From Blastococcus carthaginiensis (GTDB taxonomy: Bacteria > Actinomycetota > Actinomycetes > Mycobacteriales > Geodermatophilaceae): 64,000 bases of DNA. The position numbers and the translations under genes were made by a program. This document shows, in pieces, positions 49,253-57,885 of this stretch. Position 1 is the stretch's first letter. Every line of letters begins with the position of its first letter. The stretch covers positions 1 through 64,000 of the forward strand of contig NZ_JASNFN010000012.1 in assembly GCF_030731085.1 (NCBI RefSeq). Reading direction: 5' to 3'. A model generated the notes under the pieces. The model was not told where the DNA came from. It ran no database searches and saw only the letters and a list, made by a program, of their open reading frames with translations.

Positions 49253-49535
49253 GCCCGTCCTTCGTTCCCAGCCGGGTTTCCGGTTGCCCGGGGCGCGGCC
49301 AGCCTCCGGGACGGCATCGTCCCGGTCGACCACCACCCGTGTGGTCACGGGCCCCCCAGAACCGGGTGAACCGATCCGGCACCGGCTCCCGAATGCAGGT
49401 CGTGCAGCACGGCGCCGGGGGATCGGCGCGCTGCTCGGTCCCCGGACCGGAACCACGGTCGGTGCAGAGCGCGCCGGCCGGCACGACGGGTGGACGGTCC
49501 TCGACCGCCGCCCCTTCCGACCAGAGGAGCAGACC

Positions 49536-50306
49536 ATGCGCAAGGCACTCGCACTCCCGACCGTCGCCCTGGCCGCCGCGGCCTTCCCGCTGCTGGCGGT
49601 GTCCACCGCCTCGGCGCACGAGGGCGCGCACAGCTACCAGGCCGACCTCGGCGCGCTCAACCAGTCCGGCGTCCAGGGCACCGGCATGGTGACCCTCGAC
49701 GGCAACACGGCCACCGTCATGATCGAGGCCTCGGGCCTCCTGGCCGGCTCGCCGCACGCCCAGCACTTCCACATCGGTGCGCAGGGGCAGTGCCCGACCG
49801 ACGCCGACGACGAGAACGGTGACGGCTTCGTCAGCGTCACCGAGGGCGCGCCGTACTACGGCGCGATCGGGTCCTCGCTGACCACGACCGGTGACACCAG
49901 CCCGGACAGCGGGCTGGCGATCGACCGGTTCCCGACCGCCGAGGGCGGCTCGATCAGCTACGAGCGCACCTTCGAGGTCAGCGACGACGTGCACGCGGCG
50001 TTCGAGGACGGCACCGCCGTCCTGGTGCTCCACGGCGTCGACAAGAACGGCAGCGGCGCCTACGACGGCGACGTCATGAGCGACCTCGACCCGTCGCTGC
50101 CCATGGAGGCCACCGCCCCGGCCGCCTGCGGCGTGCTCGAGACCGCCCAGATGGGCGCCGCTCCCGCCGGCGGTGCCGAGACCGGCGCCGGCAGCACGGC
50201 CGGCACCGAGAACCAGGCCGCCATCGGGATCGGGGCCCTGGCCGCGGCCGGTGCGGTCGCCGCGGGCACCGTCGCCTACCGCCGTCGTCAGGCCGACCAG
50301 GCCTGA
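49536..50306 (+). CDS. Secreted CHRD-domain protein with a C-terminal anchor-like tail
   Basis: 256 residues. Signal peptide LALPTVALAAAAFPLLAVST ends in ASA; the CHRD-like beta domain includes TVMIEASGLLAGSPHAQHFH and VLVLHGVDKNGSGAYDGDV. The end has a Gly/Thr linker, a hydrophobic helix (AIGIGALAAAGAVAAGTVAY) and RRRQADQA, the outline of a wall-sorting signal, but without a clear LPxTG. A class F sortase follows 79 bases later on the same strand. Upstream TGAACC and CGAAT, about 17 bases apart, could be a sigma-factor promoter. Confidence 0.82.
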   Translation: MRKALALPTVALAAAAFPLLAVSTASAHEGAHSYQADLGALNQSGVQGTGMVTLDGNTATVMIEASGLLAGSPHAQHFHIGAQGQCPTDADDENGDGFVSVTEGAPYYGAIGSSLTTTGDTSPDSGLAIDRFPTAEGGSISYERTFEVSDDVHAAFEDGTAVLVLHGVDKNGSGAYDGDVMSDLDPSLPMEATAPAACGVLETAQMGAAPAGGAETGAGSTAGTENQAAIGIGALAAAGAVAAGTVAYRRRQADQA

Positions 50307-50385
50307 TCCGGCTCCGGGCCGCGCGGGGGGCAGCACGCCTCCCGCGCGGCCCGCACCCCCTCCACCACTCCCGGAAGGACCCCGC

Positions 50386-51108
50386 GTGAGCGAGCAGGAC
50401 GGCCGTCGACCGAACACCCGCAGGTGGATCGCGCTGGCCGCGGGCCTGGCCCTCGTGGCCGTGCTCGCCGTGGTCGTGGCCGTGACCGGGCAGCGGCAGG
50501 CCCCCCAGCCCGCGGCCGCGACCGAGCGGTCCACCTCCGCGACGCCGGCCACGCCCGCGACACCGTCCACGTCCGGCACGCCGTCCACCCCGGCCGGGCC
50601 GGCCGCCCCGGAGACGCCGGCCGCTGAGCCGGCGGCGGAGGCCGTGGCCGAGCCGGTTTCGGTGCGCGTCCCCGCCATCGGCGTGACCAGCGACCTGCTG
50701 CGGCTGGGGCTGAACGACGACGGCACCGTCGAGGTGCCGCCGCTGGGCCCCGACGACCAGGCGGGCTGGTACGAGCGCGGCCCGGCTCCCGGGGCGGTCG
50801 GACCGGCGGTGCTGCTGGGGCACGTGGATTCCGCCGAGCACGGGCCGGGCATCTTCTTCGACCTCGGTGCTCTCCAGCCCGGCGACGAGGTGGAGGTGAC
50901 CCGCGCGGACGGCACGGTCGCGGTCTTCGCCGTCGACCGGGTCGAGCGGCACCCGAAGGACGACTTCCCGACGCTCGAGGTCTACGGCAACACCGAGGAC
51001 GCGCAGCTGCGGCTGATCACCTGCGGCGGGGACTTCGACTCCTCCGCACGCAGCTACGAGGACAACGTGATCGCGTTCGCCACCCTGGTCGGCACCCGGC
51101 CGGCCTGA
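50386..51108 (+). CDS. Class F sortase
   Basis: 240 residues. N-terminal membrane helix (WIALAAGLALVAVLAVVVAV), a Pro/Thr-rich linker, then the sortase barrel: His146 in VLLGHVDS, Cys213 in LITCGGDF and Arg222 in SSARSYEDN, a complete catalytic set. Sortases attach secreted proteins to the wall through a C-terminal signal. The adjacent CHRD protein is the obvious candidate substrate. GTG start with GGAAGGA upstream. Confidence 0.88.
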   Translation: MSEQDGRRPNTRRWIALAAGLALVAVLAVVVAVTGQRQAPQPAAATERSTSATPATPATPSTSGTPSTPAGPAAPETPAAEPAAEAVAEPVSVRVPAIGVTSDLLRLGLNDDGTVEVPPLGPDDQAGWYERGPAPGAVGPAVLLGHVDSAEHGPGIFFDLGALQPGDEVEVTRADGTVAVFAVDRVERHPKDDFPTLEVYGNTEDAQLRLITCGGDFDSSARSYEDNVIAFATLVGTRPA

Positions 51109-51139
51109 TCCGCCCTGCAGCGGTGGGGCCACCCGGCCG

Positions 51140-52126
51140 TCAGCGGGACGCGGCGGCCTCGGGTGGGTCGTCGGCGTGCAGCGCCGCCGCCCCGCGGCCG
51201 TCGGCCTTGACCCGGTAGAGCGCCAGGTCGGCGCGGCGCATCAGCTGGGCGGCGGTGTCCTGCGGGCAGCGCTGGGCGACGCCGGCCGACACGCCGACGC
51301 CGGGCACCAGCGAGCAGAGGTGCCGGACCAGCGCCAGCGCCTCGGTCCCGTCCAGGCCGGGCAGCAGGAGCGCGAACTCGTCGCCGCCGTGCCGGGCCAG
51401 CAGCACACCGCCCGGCAGCGCCTGCCGCCAGCTGCCGGCGACCCGGCGCAGGAGGCGGTCGCCGGCCTCGTGCCCGTCGGTGTCGTTGATCAGCTTGAAG
51501 TGGTCGAGGTCCAGCAGCGCCGCCGACAGCGGGACGTCGGCTCGCCGGATGTGCTCGCCGAGCGCCTCGTCGAACCCACGCCGGTTGGCCAGCCCCGTGA
51601 GGGCGTCGCTGCCCGCGTCGGAGGCACGCACGACCAGGGTGCGGGTGACGGAGGCCAGGGTGCTCACGACGACCGCGAGGGCCGCGGCGCTGGCGGCCGA
51701 CGCGTCACCGCGCAGCAGCAGGGCCGCCGTGGTGGCGCCGACGACGGTCACGACGTGGGCCACGGCCACCCGGCGGTCGGCGAAGAAGCAGGCCATCACG
51801 CCGACGAACGCGCTGACCGACGCGAGGACCACAGCGGTGGTGGCATCGGGCGCGATCAGCACGACGGCACCGATCAGGCAACTGCCTGCGGTGACCAGCC
51901 CGCCCTGGACGACGCGCGGCGGGGCGACGTCCCACCGGAACAGCGCGGCGCCCACCGCCACGGCCAGCAGGCCGATCCCGGCGACCAGCCAGCGGCGCAC
52001 GGCCTGGTCGGTCCCGCCGCCGGCGGCCAGGACGGCGGTGCTCCCCCCGGCGACGTAGAAGAGCGCCAGGGTCTGGGCCATCGCCCGCGGGGAGGCGACG
52101 TCCCGGGAGACCGGCTCGGCTCTCAC
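51140..52126 (-). CDS. Membrane GGDEF-domain protein (diguanylate cyclase)
   Basis: About 328 residues. Six hydrophobic helices precede a GGDEF domain with DALTGLANRRGFDEAL, LDLDHFKLINDTDGHEAGD and an exact HGGDEFALLL signature, so it should make c-di-GMP. Its layout matches the other GGDEF protein at 19.7 kb, although that one has GGDEL. GTG at 52126 is chosen; GTG at 52135 or ATG at 52081 are possible. Confidence 0.87.
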   Translation of the reverse strand: MRAEPVSRDVASPRAMAQTLALFYVAGGSTAVLAAGGGTDQAVRRWLVAGIGLLAVAVGAALFRWDVAPPRVVQGGLVTAGSCLIGAVVLIAPDATTAVVLASVSAFVGVMACFFADRRVAVAHVVTVVGATTAALLLRGDASAASAAALAVVVSTLASVTRTLVVRASDAGSDALTGLANRRGFDEALGEHIRRADVPLSAALLDLDHFKLINDTDGHEAGDRLLRRVAGSWRQALPGGVLLARHGGDEFALLLPGLDGTEALALVRHLCSLVPGVGVSAGVAQRCPQDTAAQLMRRADLALYRVKADGRGAAALHADDPPEAAASR

Positions 52127-52471
52127 TGCCCTCACCTGGCGGTCATCGGCCCGCGATGGCGGGTCCTGGAGCCGCCGCGGTCGGTCTGCCCCGGACGGGG
52201 GTGCCGCCCGCCTGCGCCCCTGCTGCGGCCGAAGCTGTTCATACGTGACGACTACCGCGTGCACCGCGGATCCGGTGGCACCACCCCGGTGCGGACGCCG
52301 CTCCGAGGGGCGCTGTCCCGGTGGCGCCGCGCGGGCTGGGAGACTCGGACCCGCGGAACACCCACCGCGTGGACGGCTGCCGGGCCGGGAGGGGTCGAGC
52401 CTCGTCCACCCGTCCCCGTTGCGCGCCTCGTGCGCCCGGGAGCCCCGTCGCGAAGGAACGTCGCAGCCCTG
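52127..52471. other. 345-base intergenic stretch between divergent genes
   Basis: It should hold promoters for both neighbours. No gene-like frame was seen, and no clear operator; the CACCACCCCGGTG-like short palindrome near 52279 is weak. Confidence 0.4.
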
Positions 52472-53176
52472 ATGCCGAACGAGCTCGCCGCCGTCCTGTT
52501 CGACATGGACGGCACGCTGGTGCAGACCGAGGAGTACTGGGGCGAGGCGATGTTCGAGCTCGCCGCCTCCCTGGGCGGCCGCATGTCGCCCGAGGCGCGG
52601 GCCCGCACCGTCGGGACGAGCATGCGCCACTCGATGCAGGTGCTGCAGGCCGATCTGGGGATCGTCCGCACCGAGGAGCAGCTGCAGGCCGACGCCCGGT
52701 GGGTCGAGGACCGGGTCGCCGAGCTCATGGGCACGGGGATCCCGTGGCGGCCCGGCGCCCGCGAGCTGCTCTCGGCCGTCCGCGCTGCGGGGCTGCGCAC
52801 GGCCCTGGTGACGACGACGCCGCGCCGGCTCGCCGACATCGTGCTGGGCAGCATCGCGGCGGACCTGGGGGGCATCCCGTTCCACGTCACCGTGTGCGGG
52901 GACGAGGTGCCCGCCCGCAAACCCGACCCGGCGCCCTACCTGCAGGCGGCCGTCGCGCTGGGCGTGGAGCCGTCCGCCTGCGTCGTGGTCGAGGACTCGC
53001 TGGTGGGTGTCACCTCCGGGCTGGCCGCCGGCATGGCGGTGCTCGGGGTGCCGGCGATGCAGCCGGTGCCGCCGGCGCCGGGGCTCACCCTGCGCGACAC
53101 CTTGGTCGGGATCGAGGTGGGCGGGCTCGTCGAGGTCCTCGCCGGGGGGCGTTCGGCGCCGCTCGCCGGCCGCTGA
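52472..53176 (+). CDS. HAD-family phosphatase
   Basis: 234 residues, beta-phosphoglucomutase-like subclass: motif I LFDMDGTLVQTEEYW, motif II Thr in ALVTTTPRR, Lys in PARKPDPAPYLQA and the acidic motif IV VVVEDSLVGVTSGLAAGM. The cap is helical (residues 20-90). It dephosphorylates a small metabolite, unknown which. Confidence 0.88.
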   Translation: MPNELAAVLFDMDGTLVQTEEYWGEAMFELAASLGGRMSPEARARTVGTSMRHSMQVLQADLGIVRTEEQLQADARWVEDRVAELMGTGIPWRPGARELLSAVRAAGLRTALVTTTPRRLADIVLGSIAADLGGIPFHVTVCGDEVPARKPDPAPYLQAAVALGVEPSACVVVEDSLVGVTSGLAAGMAVLGVPAMQPVPPAPGLTLRDTLVGIEVGGLVEVLAGGRSAPLAGR

Positions 53177-53234
53177 GCGCCCCTGGCCGCTGGATGTCCG
53201 GCGGCCTGCGCTGGACCGGTGTGATCGGCAGGGC

Positions 53235-54182
53235 TCAGACCGGGGTGACCGGCAGCGTCGTCCGCCAGCCCGCGGCCGCGGCGGCGTCGGTGGGGAACGG
53301 CGGGGGAGTGCCCCCGAAGGCCGGGCAGCGCGCCTGGTGGTCGCACCAGCCGCACAGCCGGCTCTTGTTCGGCCGGAACTCGCCGGTGGCCACCGCCCGC
53401 TCGATCGCCGACCAGATGGCCAGGAGCGTGCGCTCGAAGCGGACCAGCTCCGCTTCCTCCGGCGCGTAGGTGAGCGCGTCGCCGTCGCCGAGGTAGAGCA
53501 GCTTCAGCTGGGCGGCGACGACCCCGCGGGTGCGCCAGAGCACCAGCGCGTAGAACTTCATCTGGAACAGCGCCTTGGACTCGAACGCCTCGCGGGGCAT
53601 CGAGCCGGTCTTGTAGTCGACCACCCGCAGCGCACCGTTCGGTGCTACGTCCAGCCGGTCGACGTAGCCGCGCAGCAGCAGCCCGTCGGGAAGCGTGACC
53701 TCCACGAGCTCCTCGCGGCCGGCCGGCTGGATGCGGCGCGGGTCCTCGAGCGAGAAGTACTTCTCCACCAGCTTCCCCGCCGAGGCCAGCCACGCCGTCA
53801 CCGACTCGGGGGCGTTCGCGTCGCTCTCGGCGCCGTCGTCCTGCCCGGTCTCGAACAGCTCGGCGATGCCCGGCTCGTCGCGCAGCTCGGCCCAGGCAGG
53901 CTCGACCAGCTGCAGGGCGCTCTCCGGGGTGCGCTGCGCCGGGGGGAGGTCGTAGAGGCGCTCCAGCACGGTGTGGACCAGCGTGCCGCGGACGGCCGCG
54001 AGGCTCTTGCGCTCTGGCAGCCGGTCGATGGTGCGGAAGCGGTAGAGCAGCGGGCAGGTCTTGAAGTCGGCCGCCCGGCTGGGGGAGAGGGACGGGCGGC
54101 GGGGTGCCGTCGCGTCACCGGGCACCGCGGCGCCTTCCGCGGGCGTGCCGGTTGCCGGGTCGGTCTGCACCATCGCCGTCAT
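53235..54182 (-). CDS. RecB-like PD-(D/E)XK nuclease with Fe-S cluster Cys
   Basis: 315 residues. SLSPSRAADFKTCPLLYRFR opens the domain; the nuclease core is LLLRGYVDRLDVAPNG with RVVDYKTGS. Four Cys, one early (DFKTCP) and three late (LCGWCDHQARCPAF), are placed as in AddB-type iron-sulfur nucleases. From memory, the same gene (Rv2119) adjoins trmI in mycobacteria. The first ATG after the frame opening (54182) is used; another follows three codons later. Confidence 0.88.
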   Translation of the reverse strand: MTAMVQTDPATGTPAEGAAVPGDATAPRRPSLSPSRAADFKTCPLLYRFRTIDRLPERKSLAAVRGTLVHTVLERLYDLPPAQRTPESALQLVEPAWAELRDEPGIAELFETGQDDGAESDANAPESVTAWLASAGKLVEKYFSLEDPRRIQPAGREELVEVTLPDGLLLRGYVDRLDVAPNGALRVVDYKTGSMPREAFESKALFQMKFYALVLWRTRGVVAAQLKLLYLGDGDALTYAPEEAELVRFERTLLAIWSAIERAVATGEFRPNKSRLCGWCDHQARCPAFGGTPPPFPTDAAAAAGWRTTLPVTPV

Positions 54183-54277
54183 GCACCCGAGGCTAGGTGG
54201 CTCCTCCGACAGTTCCGAGCGCCCGCGCCGCATCGGCGTCCCGGGTCACACCGGCACCGTCCGTACGCTGGTCGCCC

Positions 54278-55216
54278 GTGACCAGTGAGCAGGAGCCCGG
54301 GACCGACGTCGTCGAGGAGGCGCAGCCCGCGCCGGCCGAGGAGGCGGCGGAGCAGGTGGGGGAGCAGGTGCCCGTGCAGCGGGCCGAGCCGGTCGAGGGC
54401 GCGTTCGTGGCCGGCGACCGGGTGCAGCTGACCGACCCCAAGGGCCGGATGCACACCGTCGTCCTGACCCCGGGCAAGCAGTTCCACACCCACCGCGGCG
54501 CGATCGAGCACGACGACCTCATCGGCGCGCCGGAGGGCTCGGTGGTGCACTCCACCGCCAACACCGGGTACCTGGCGCTGCGGCCGCTGCTGGCCGACTA
54601 CGTGCTCTCCATGCCGCGCGGCGCGCAGGTCATCTACCCGAAGGACGCCGCCCAGATCGTCGGCTTCGGCGACGTCGGCCCGGGCATGCGGGTGCTGGAG
54701 GCCGGCGCCGGGTCGGGTGCGCTGAGCTGCTCGCTGCTGCGCGCGGTCGGCTCCGAGGGCTCGCTCACCAGCTACGAGCGGCGCGAGGACTTCCTCGACG
54801 TGGCGCGGGCCAACGTCGGCGCCTTCTTCGGCGAGGTGCCGGGCAACTGGAGCTTGCGCCTGGGCGACCTCGCCGACCACCCGGCCGACGAGGTCGTCGA
54901 CCGCGTCGTCCTGGACATGCTCGAGCCCTGGGCGGTGCTGCCCACGGTCGCCGCCGCGCTGCGCCCGGGCGGCGTGCTGGTCGGCTACGTGGCCACGGTG
55001 ACCCAGCTGTCCACCTACGTCGAGGCGCTGCGCGCGCAGGGGGTCTGGACCGAGCCCTACGCCTGGGAGAGCCTGCTGCGGCCGTGGCACGCCGTCGGCC
55101 TCGCCGTCCGCCCCGAGCACCGCATGGTGGCCCACACCGCGTTCCTCGTCACCGCCCGCCGCCTCGCCGAGGGCGCCGTCGCCCCGATCCGCCAGCGCCG
55201 CGCCCAGAAGCACTGA
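54278..55216 (+). CDS. trmI: tRNA (adenine-58-N1)-methyltransferase
   Basis: 312 residues. The Glu/Ala-rich N-terminal tail is followed by the TrmI core: VQLTDPKGRMHTVVLTPGKQ, motif I RVLEAGAGSGALSCSLLRAV, and VVLDMLEPWAVLP for motif IV. It methylates A58 of the T loop in tRNAs. TACGCT (54264-54269) lies eight bases before the GTG and no ribosome site is seen. It precedes arc in many actinobacteria. Confidence 0.92.
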   Translation: MTSEQEPGTDVVEEAQPAPAEEAAEQVGEQVPVQRAEPVEGAFVAGDRVQLTDPKGRMHTVVLTPGKQFHTHRGAIEHDDLIGAPEGSVVHSTANTGYLALRPLLADYVLSMPRGAQVIYPKDAAQIVGFGDVGPGMRVLEAGAGSGALSCSLLRAVGSEGSLTSYERREDFLDVARANVGAFFGEVPGNWSLRLGDLADHPADEVVDRVVLDMLEPWAVLPTVAAALRPGGVLVGYVATVTQLSTYVEALRAQGVWTEPYAWESLLRPWHAVGLAVRPEHRMVAHTAFLVTARRLAEGAVAPIRQRRAQKH

Positions 55217-55358
55217 ACGCGGCCCGGAGGGAGGACCGCCCCGCCGCCGACGCGGCCGGTGCCGCGCGCGACGTGGGCAGGCGGGCGGATGATCGACGGG
55301 ACCGTGGCGCGGCAGGTGCGCCTGGTCCTCGCCCCAGCACAGCCGGAGGAGACCAGAC

Positions 55359-57686
55359 GTGACCGACCTCGCGCCCAGGACGGCCCACGCCGACGCTCCG
55401 GACGACGCCGCGCTGCGGGAGATCGAGCAGCGGGTGCTGTGGCTGGCGACGGCGATCGTCGACCACGCCAACCGGGTGCGGCCGAACCCGTCGGGCCTCA
55501 AGGTCGGCGGTCACCAGGCGTCCAGCGCCTCGATGGTCACCATCATGACGGCGCTGTGGCTCGAGCAGCTGACCGCCGAGGACCGCGTGTCGGTCAAGCC
55601 GCACGCCAGCCCGGTGCTGCACGCCCTGGAGTTCCTGCTCGGCCAGCTCGACGCCTCCTGGCTGACCACGCTGCGCGGTTTCGGCGGGCTGCAGTCCTAC
55701 CCCTCGCGGCTGAAGGACCCCGTCCCGGCCGACTACTCGACCGGGTCGGTCGGCATCGGCGCGACCGCGCCCATCTGGGGTGCGCTGGCCCGCCGCTACG
55801 TCAACACGCAGTTCGGCGCGGGCGGCACCGGGCGCCAGTGGTCGCTGGTGGGCGACGCCGAGCTGGACGAGGGCGCTGTCTGGGAGGCCGTGCTCGACCC
55901 GATGGTCGCCGAGTTCGGCGAGGTGAACTGGGTCGTCGACCTGAACCGGCAGTCCCTGGACCGCGTCGTCCCCACCATGGGTGCCACCCGCCTGCAGGGC
56001 ATGTTCACCGCGGCCGGATGGCAGGTGCTCACCGTCAAGTACGGGCGGCTGCTCGAGGAGCTGTTCGCCCGCCCCGGCGGCCCGGAGCTGCGCGACCGCG
56101 TCGACGGCATGAGCAACGCCGAGTACCAGCGCCTGCTGCGCCGTCCGGCGGCGGACGTGCGCCGCGAGCTGCCGGGGGAGGGGCCGGGCGCCGGCGCGGT
56201 CGCCGCGCTCGTCGCCGACGTGCCGGACGACGACCTCGTCGCCGCCGTCCGCAACCTCGGTGGGCACGACCTCGCCGCGCTGCGCCAGGCGTTCGCGCAG
56301 ATCGACGACAGCCGCCCCACCGTCGTCATCGCCTACACGCTCAAGGGCTACGGTCTGGCCACCGAGGGGCACCCGCAGAACCACTCGGCGCTGCTGACCG
56401 AGGCCCAGCTCGCCGAGCTGGCCGCCCGCGTCGGCGTCGACCCGGCCGAGCCGTGGGCCGGGTTCCCGCCCGGCAGCGCCCCGGCCGGCCTGCTCGCCGA
56501 CGCTGCCGCCCGCCTGGCCCGCACCCCGGTCGACGACGCCGGCACGCCGGACGTGCCCGCGGACCTCGGCCGCACGCCCTCCGGGACGGCGACGACGCAG
56601 GCCGCGCTGGGGCGCACGCTGCTCGACCTCAACCGCGCCGCGCCGGAGGTCGGCCGGCGGGTGGTCACCGTCAGCCCCGACGTGTCGAGCTCGACCAACC
56701 TCGGCGGCTGGGTCAACAAGGTCGGCGTCTGGTCGCACGAGGACCGCCGTGACTGGTTCGCCGACGACGCCGAGACGATCCTCCACTGGCGGGAGCAGCC
56801 CTCGGGCCAGCACGTGGAGCTCGGCATCGCCGAGACGAACCTGGTCGGCGCGATCGGCGAGCTCGGCGCGACCTGGTCGCGCTGGGGGCAGCCGCTGCTG
56901 CCCATCGGCGTCCTCTACGACCCGTTCGTCGAGCGGGCGCTGGAGCCGTGGTCGTTCACCATCTACGCCGGCGGCCAGTCGCTGCTGGTCGGGACGCCGT
57001 CGGGGGTGACGCTGGCGCCCGAGGGCGGCGCGCACCAGTCGATCACCACGCCGTCGATCGGCCTGGAGCAGCCCGGCTGCCTGTCGTACGAACCCGCGTT
57101 CGCCCTCGACGCGGAGTGGTGCCTGCTCGCGGCGCTCGGCCAGATGGGCCGTCCGGGTGGGCAGTCGGCCTACGTGCGGCTGTCCACCCGCCCGGTCGAC
57201 CAGGCCCTCGCCGCCGTGCCGGCCGACCCGGCCGCGCGCGAGCGGCGCCGTCGCCAGGTGGTGGCGGGGGCGTACCCGCTGCGGCGGGTGCCCCGCCCGG
57301 CGGTCACGCTGGCCGCGATGGGCGCGCTCGTGCCCGAGGCGCTGGCCGCCGCCGAGCGGCTCGACGGGCTGGGCTTCCCCGCCGACGTCGTCGTGGTGAC
57401 CAGCCCGGGCCTGCTCTTCCGCGCCGTCCAGGCGCGACGGGGTCTGGACGACGCCTCGCCGTGGGTGCTCGACAGCGTGTTCCCGGCCGACCGGGCCACC
57501 CCGCTGGTCACCGTCCTGGACGGTCACCCGCACACGCTGGCGTTCCTCGCCGGGGTCCGCGGTGCGCCGGCCGCGCACCTGGGGGTCACCCGGTTCGGGC
57601 AGAGCGGTGACCTGGACAGCGTGTACCGGTACCACGGACTCGACGTCGGCTCGCTGGTCGGCGCCGCGCTCGACCTCGTCGACTAG
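55359..57686 (+). CDS. Transketolase-like thiamine-diphosphate enzyme (AceE-related)
   Basis: 775 residues, shorter than the usual AceE of about 900. The N-terminal TPP domain has SLVGDAELDEGAVWEAVLDP, with the GDxExxEG pattern of AceE, and VDLNRQSLDRVVP. The second domain has GQHVELGIAETNLVGAIGEL, which carries the catalytic Glu, and TPSGVTLAPEGGAHQS. It probably decarboxylates a 2-oxo acid or moves a two-carbon unit, but no E2 gene is near. The GTG follows a GGAGGAG. Confidence 0.85.
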   Translation: MTDLAPRTAHADAPDDAALREIEQRVLWLATAIVDHANRVRPNPSGLKVGGHQASSASMVTIMTALWLEQLTAEDRVSVKPHASPVLHALEFLLGQLDASWLTTLRGFGGLQSYPSRLKDPVPADYSTGSVGIGATAPIWGALARRYVNTQFGAGGTGRQWSLVGDAELDEGAVWEAVLDPMVAEFGEVNWVVDLNRQSLDRVVPTMGATRLQGMFTAAGWQVLTVKYGRLLEELFARPGGPELRDRVDGMSNAEYQRLLRRPAADVRRELPGEGPGAGAVAALVADVPDDDLVAAVRNLGGHDLAALRQAFAQIDDSRPTVVIAYTLKGYGLATEGHPQNHSALLTEAQLAELAARVGVDPAEPWAGFPPGSAPAGLLADAAARLARTPVDDAGTPDVPADLGRTPSGTATTQAALGRTLLDLNRAAPEVGRRVVTVSPDVSSSTNLGGWVNKVGVWSHEDRRDWFADDAETILHWREQPSGQHVELGIAETNLVGAIGELGATWSRWGQPLLPIGVLYDPFVERALEPWSFTIYAGGQSLLVGTPSGVTLAPEGGAHQSITTPSIGLEQPGCLSYEPAFALDAEWCLLAALGQMGRPGGQSAYVRLSTRPVDQALAAVPADPAARERRRRQVVAGAYPLRRVPRPAVTLAAMGALVPEALAAAERLDGLGFPADVVVVTSPGLLFRAVQARRGLDDASPWVLDSVFPADRATPLVTVLDGHPHTLAFLAGVRGAPAAHLGVTRFGQSGDLDSVYRYHGLDVGSLVGAALDLVD

Positions 57687-57885
57687 GTGGCCGTGCCCGC
57701 CGACGTCCTGCGTGGTGGGCCGGGAGCGACCGCCGCGGGTCCCGCGATCCGCTGCGGAGGAGTCGCAGGCGGTGCTCCGCCGGTGCCTCTAGCAGCCCGT
57801 CGCGACCTCCGCGAGCCCACGGCGAACTGTCCGTCCGCGTGTATAGATTTGCGTCCTGGCTCCCCCGACAGTGCGGAGGTGCGTG

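Noticed and set aside
55359..57686. Standard AceE of the pyruvate dehydrogenase complex
   Set aside because: Shorter than AceE and without E2/E3 genes nearby; called an AceE-related transketolase-like enzyme instead.
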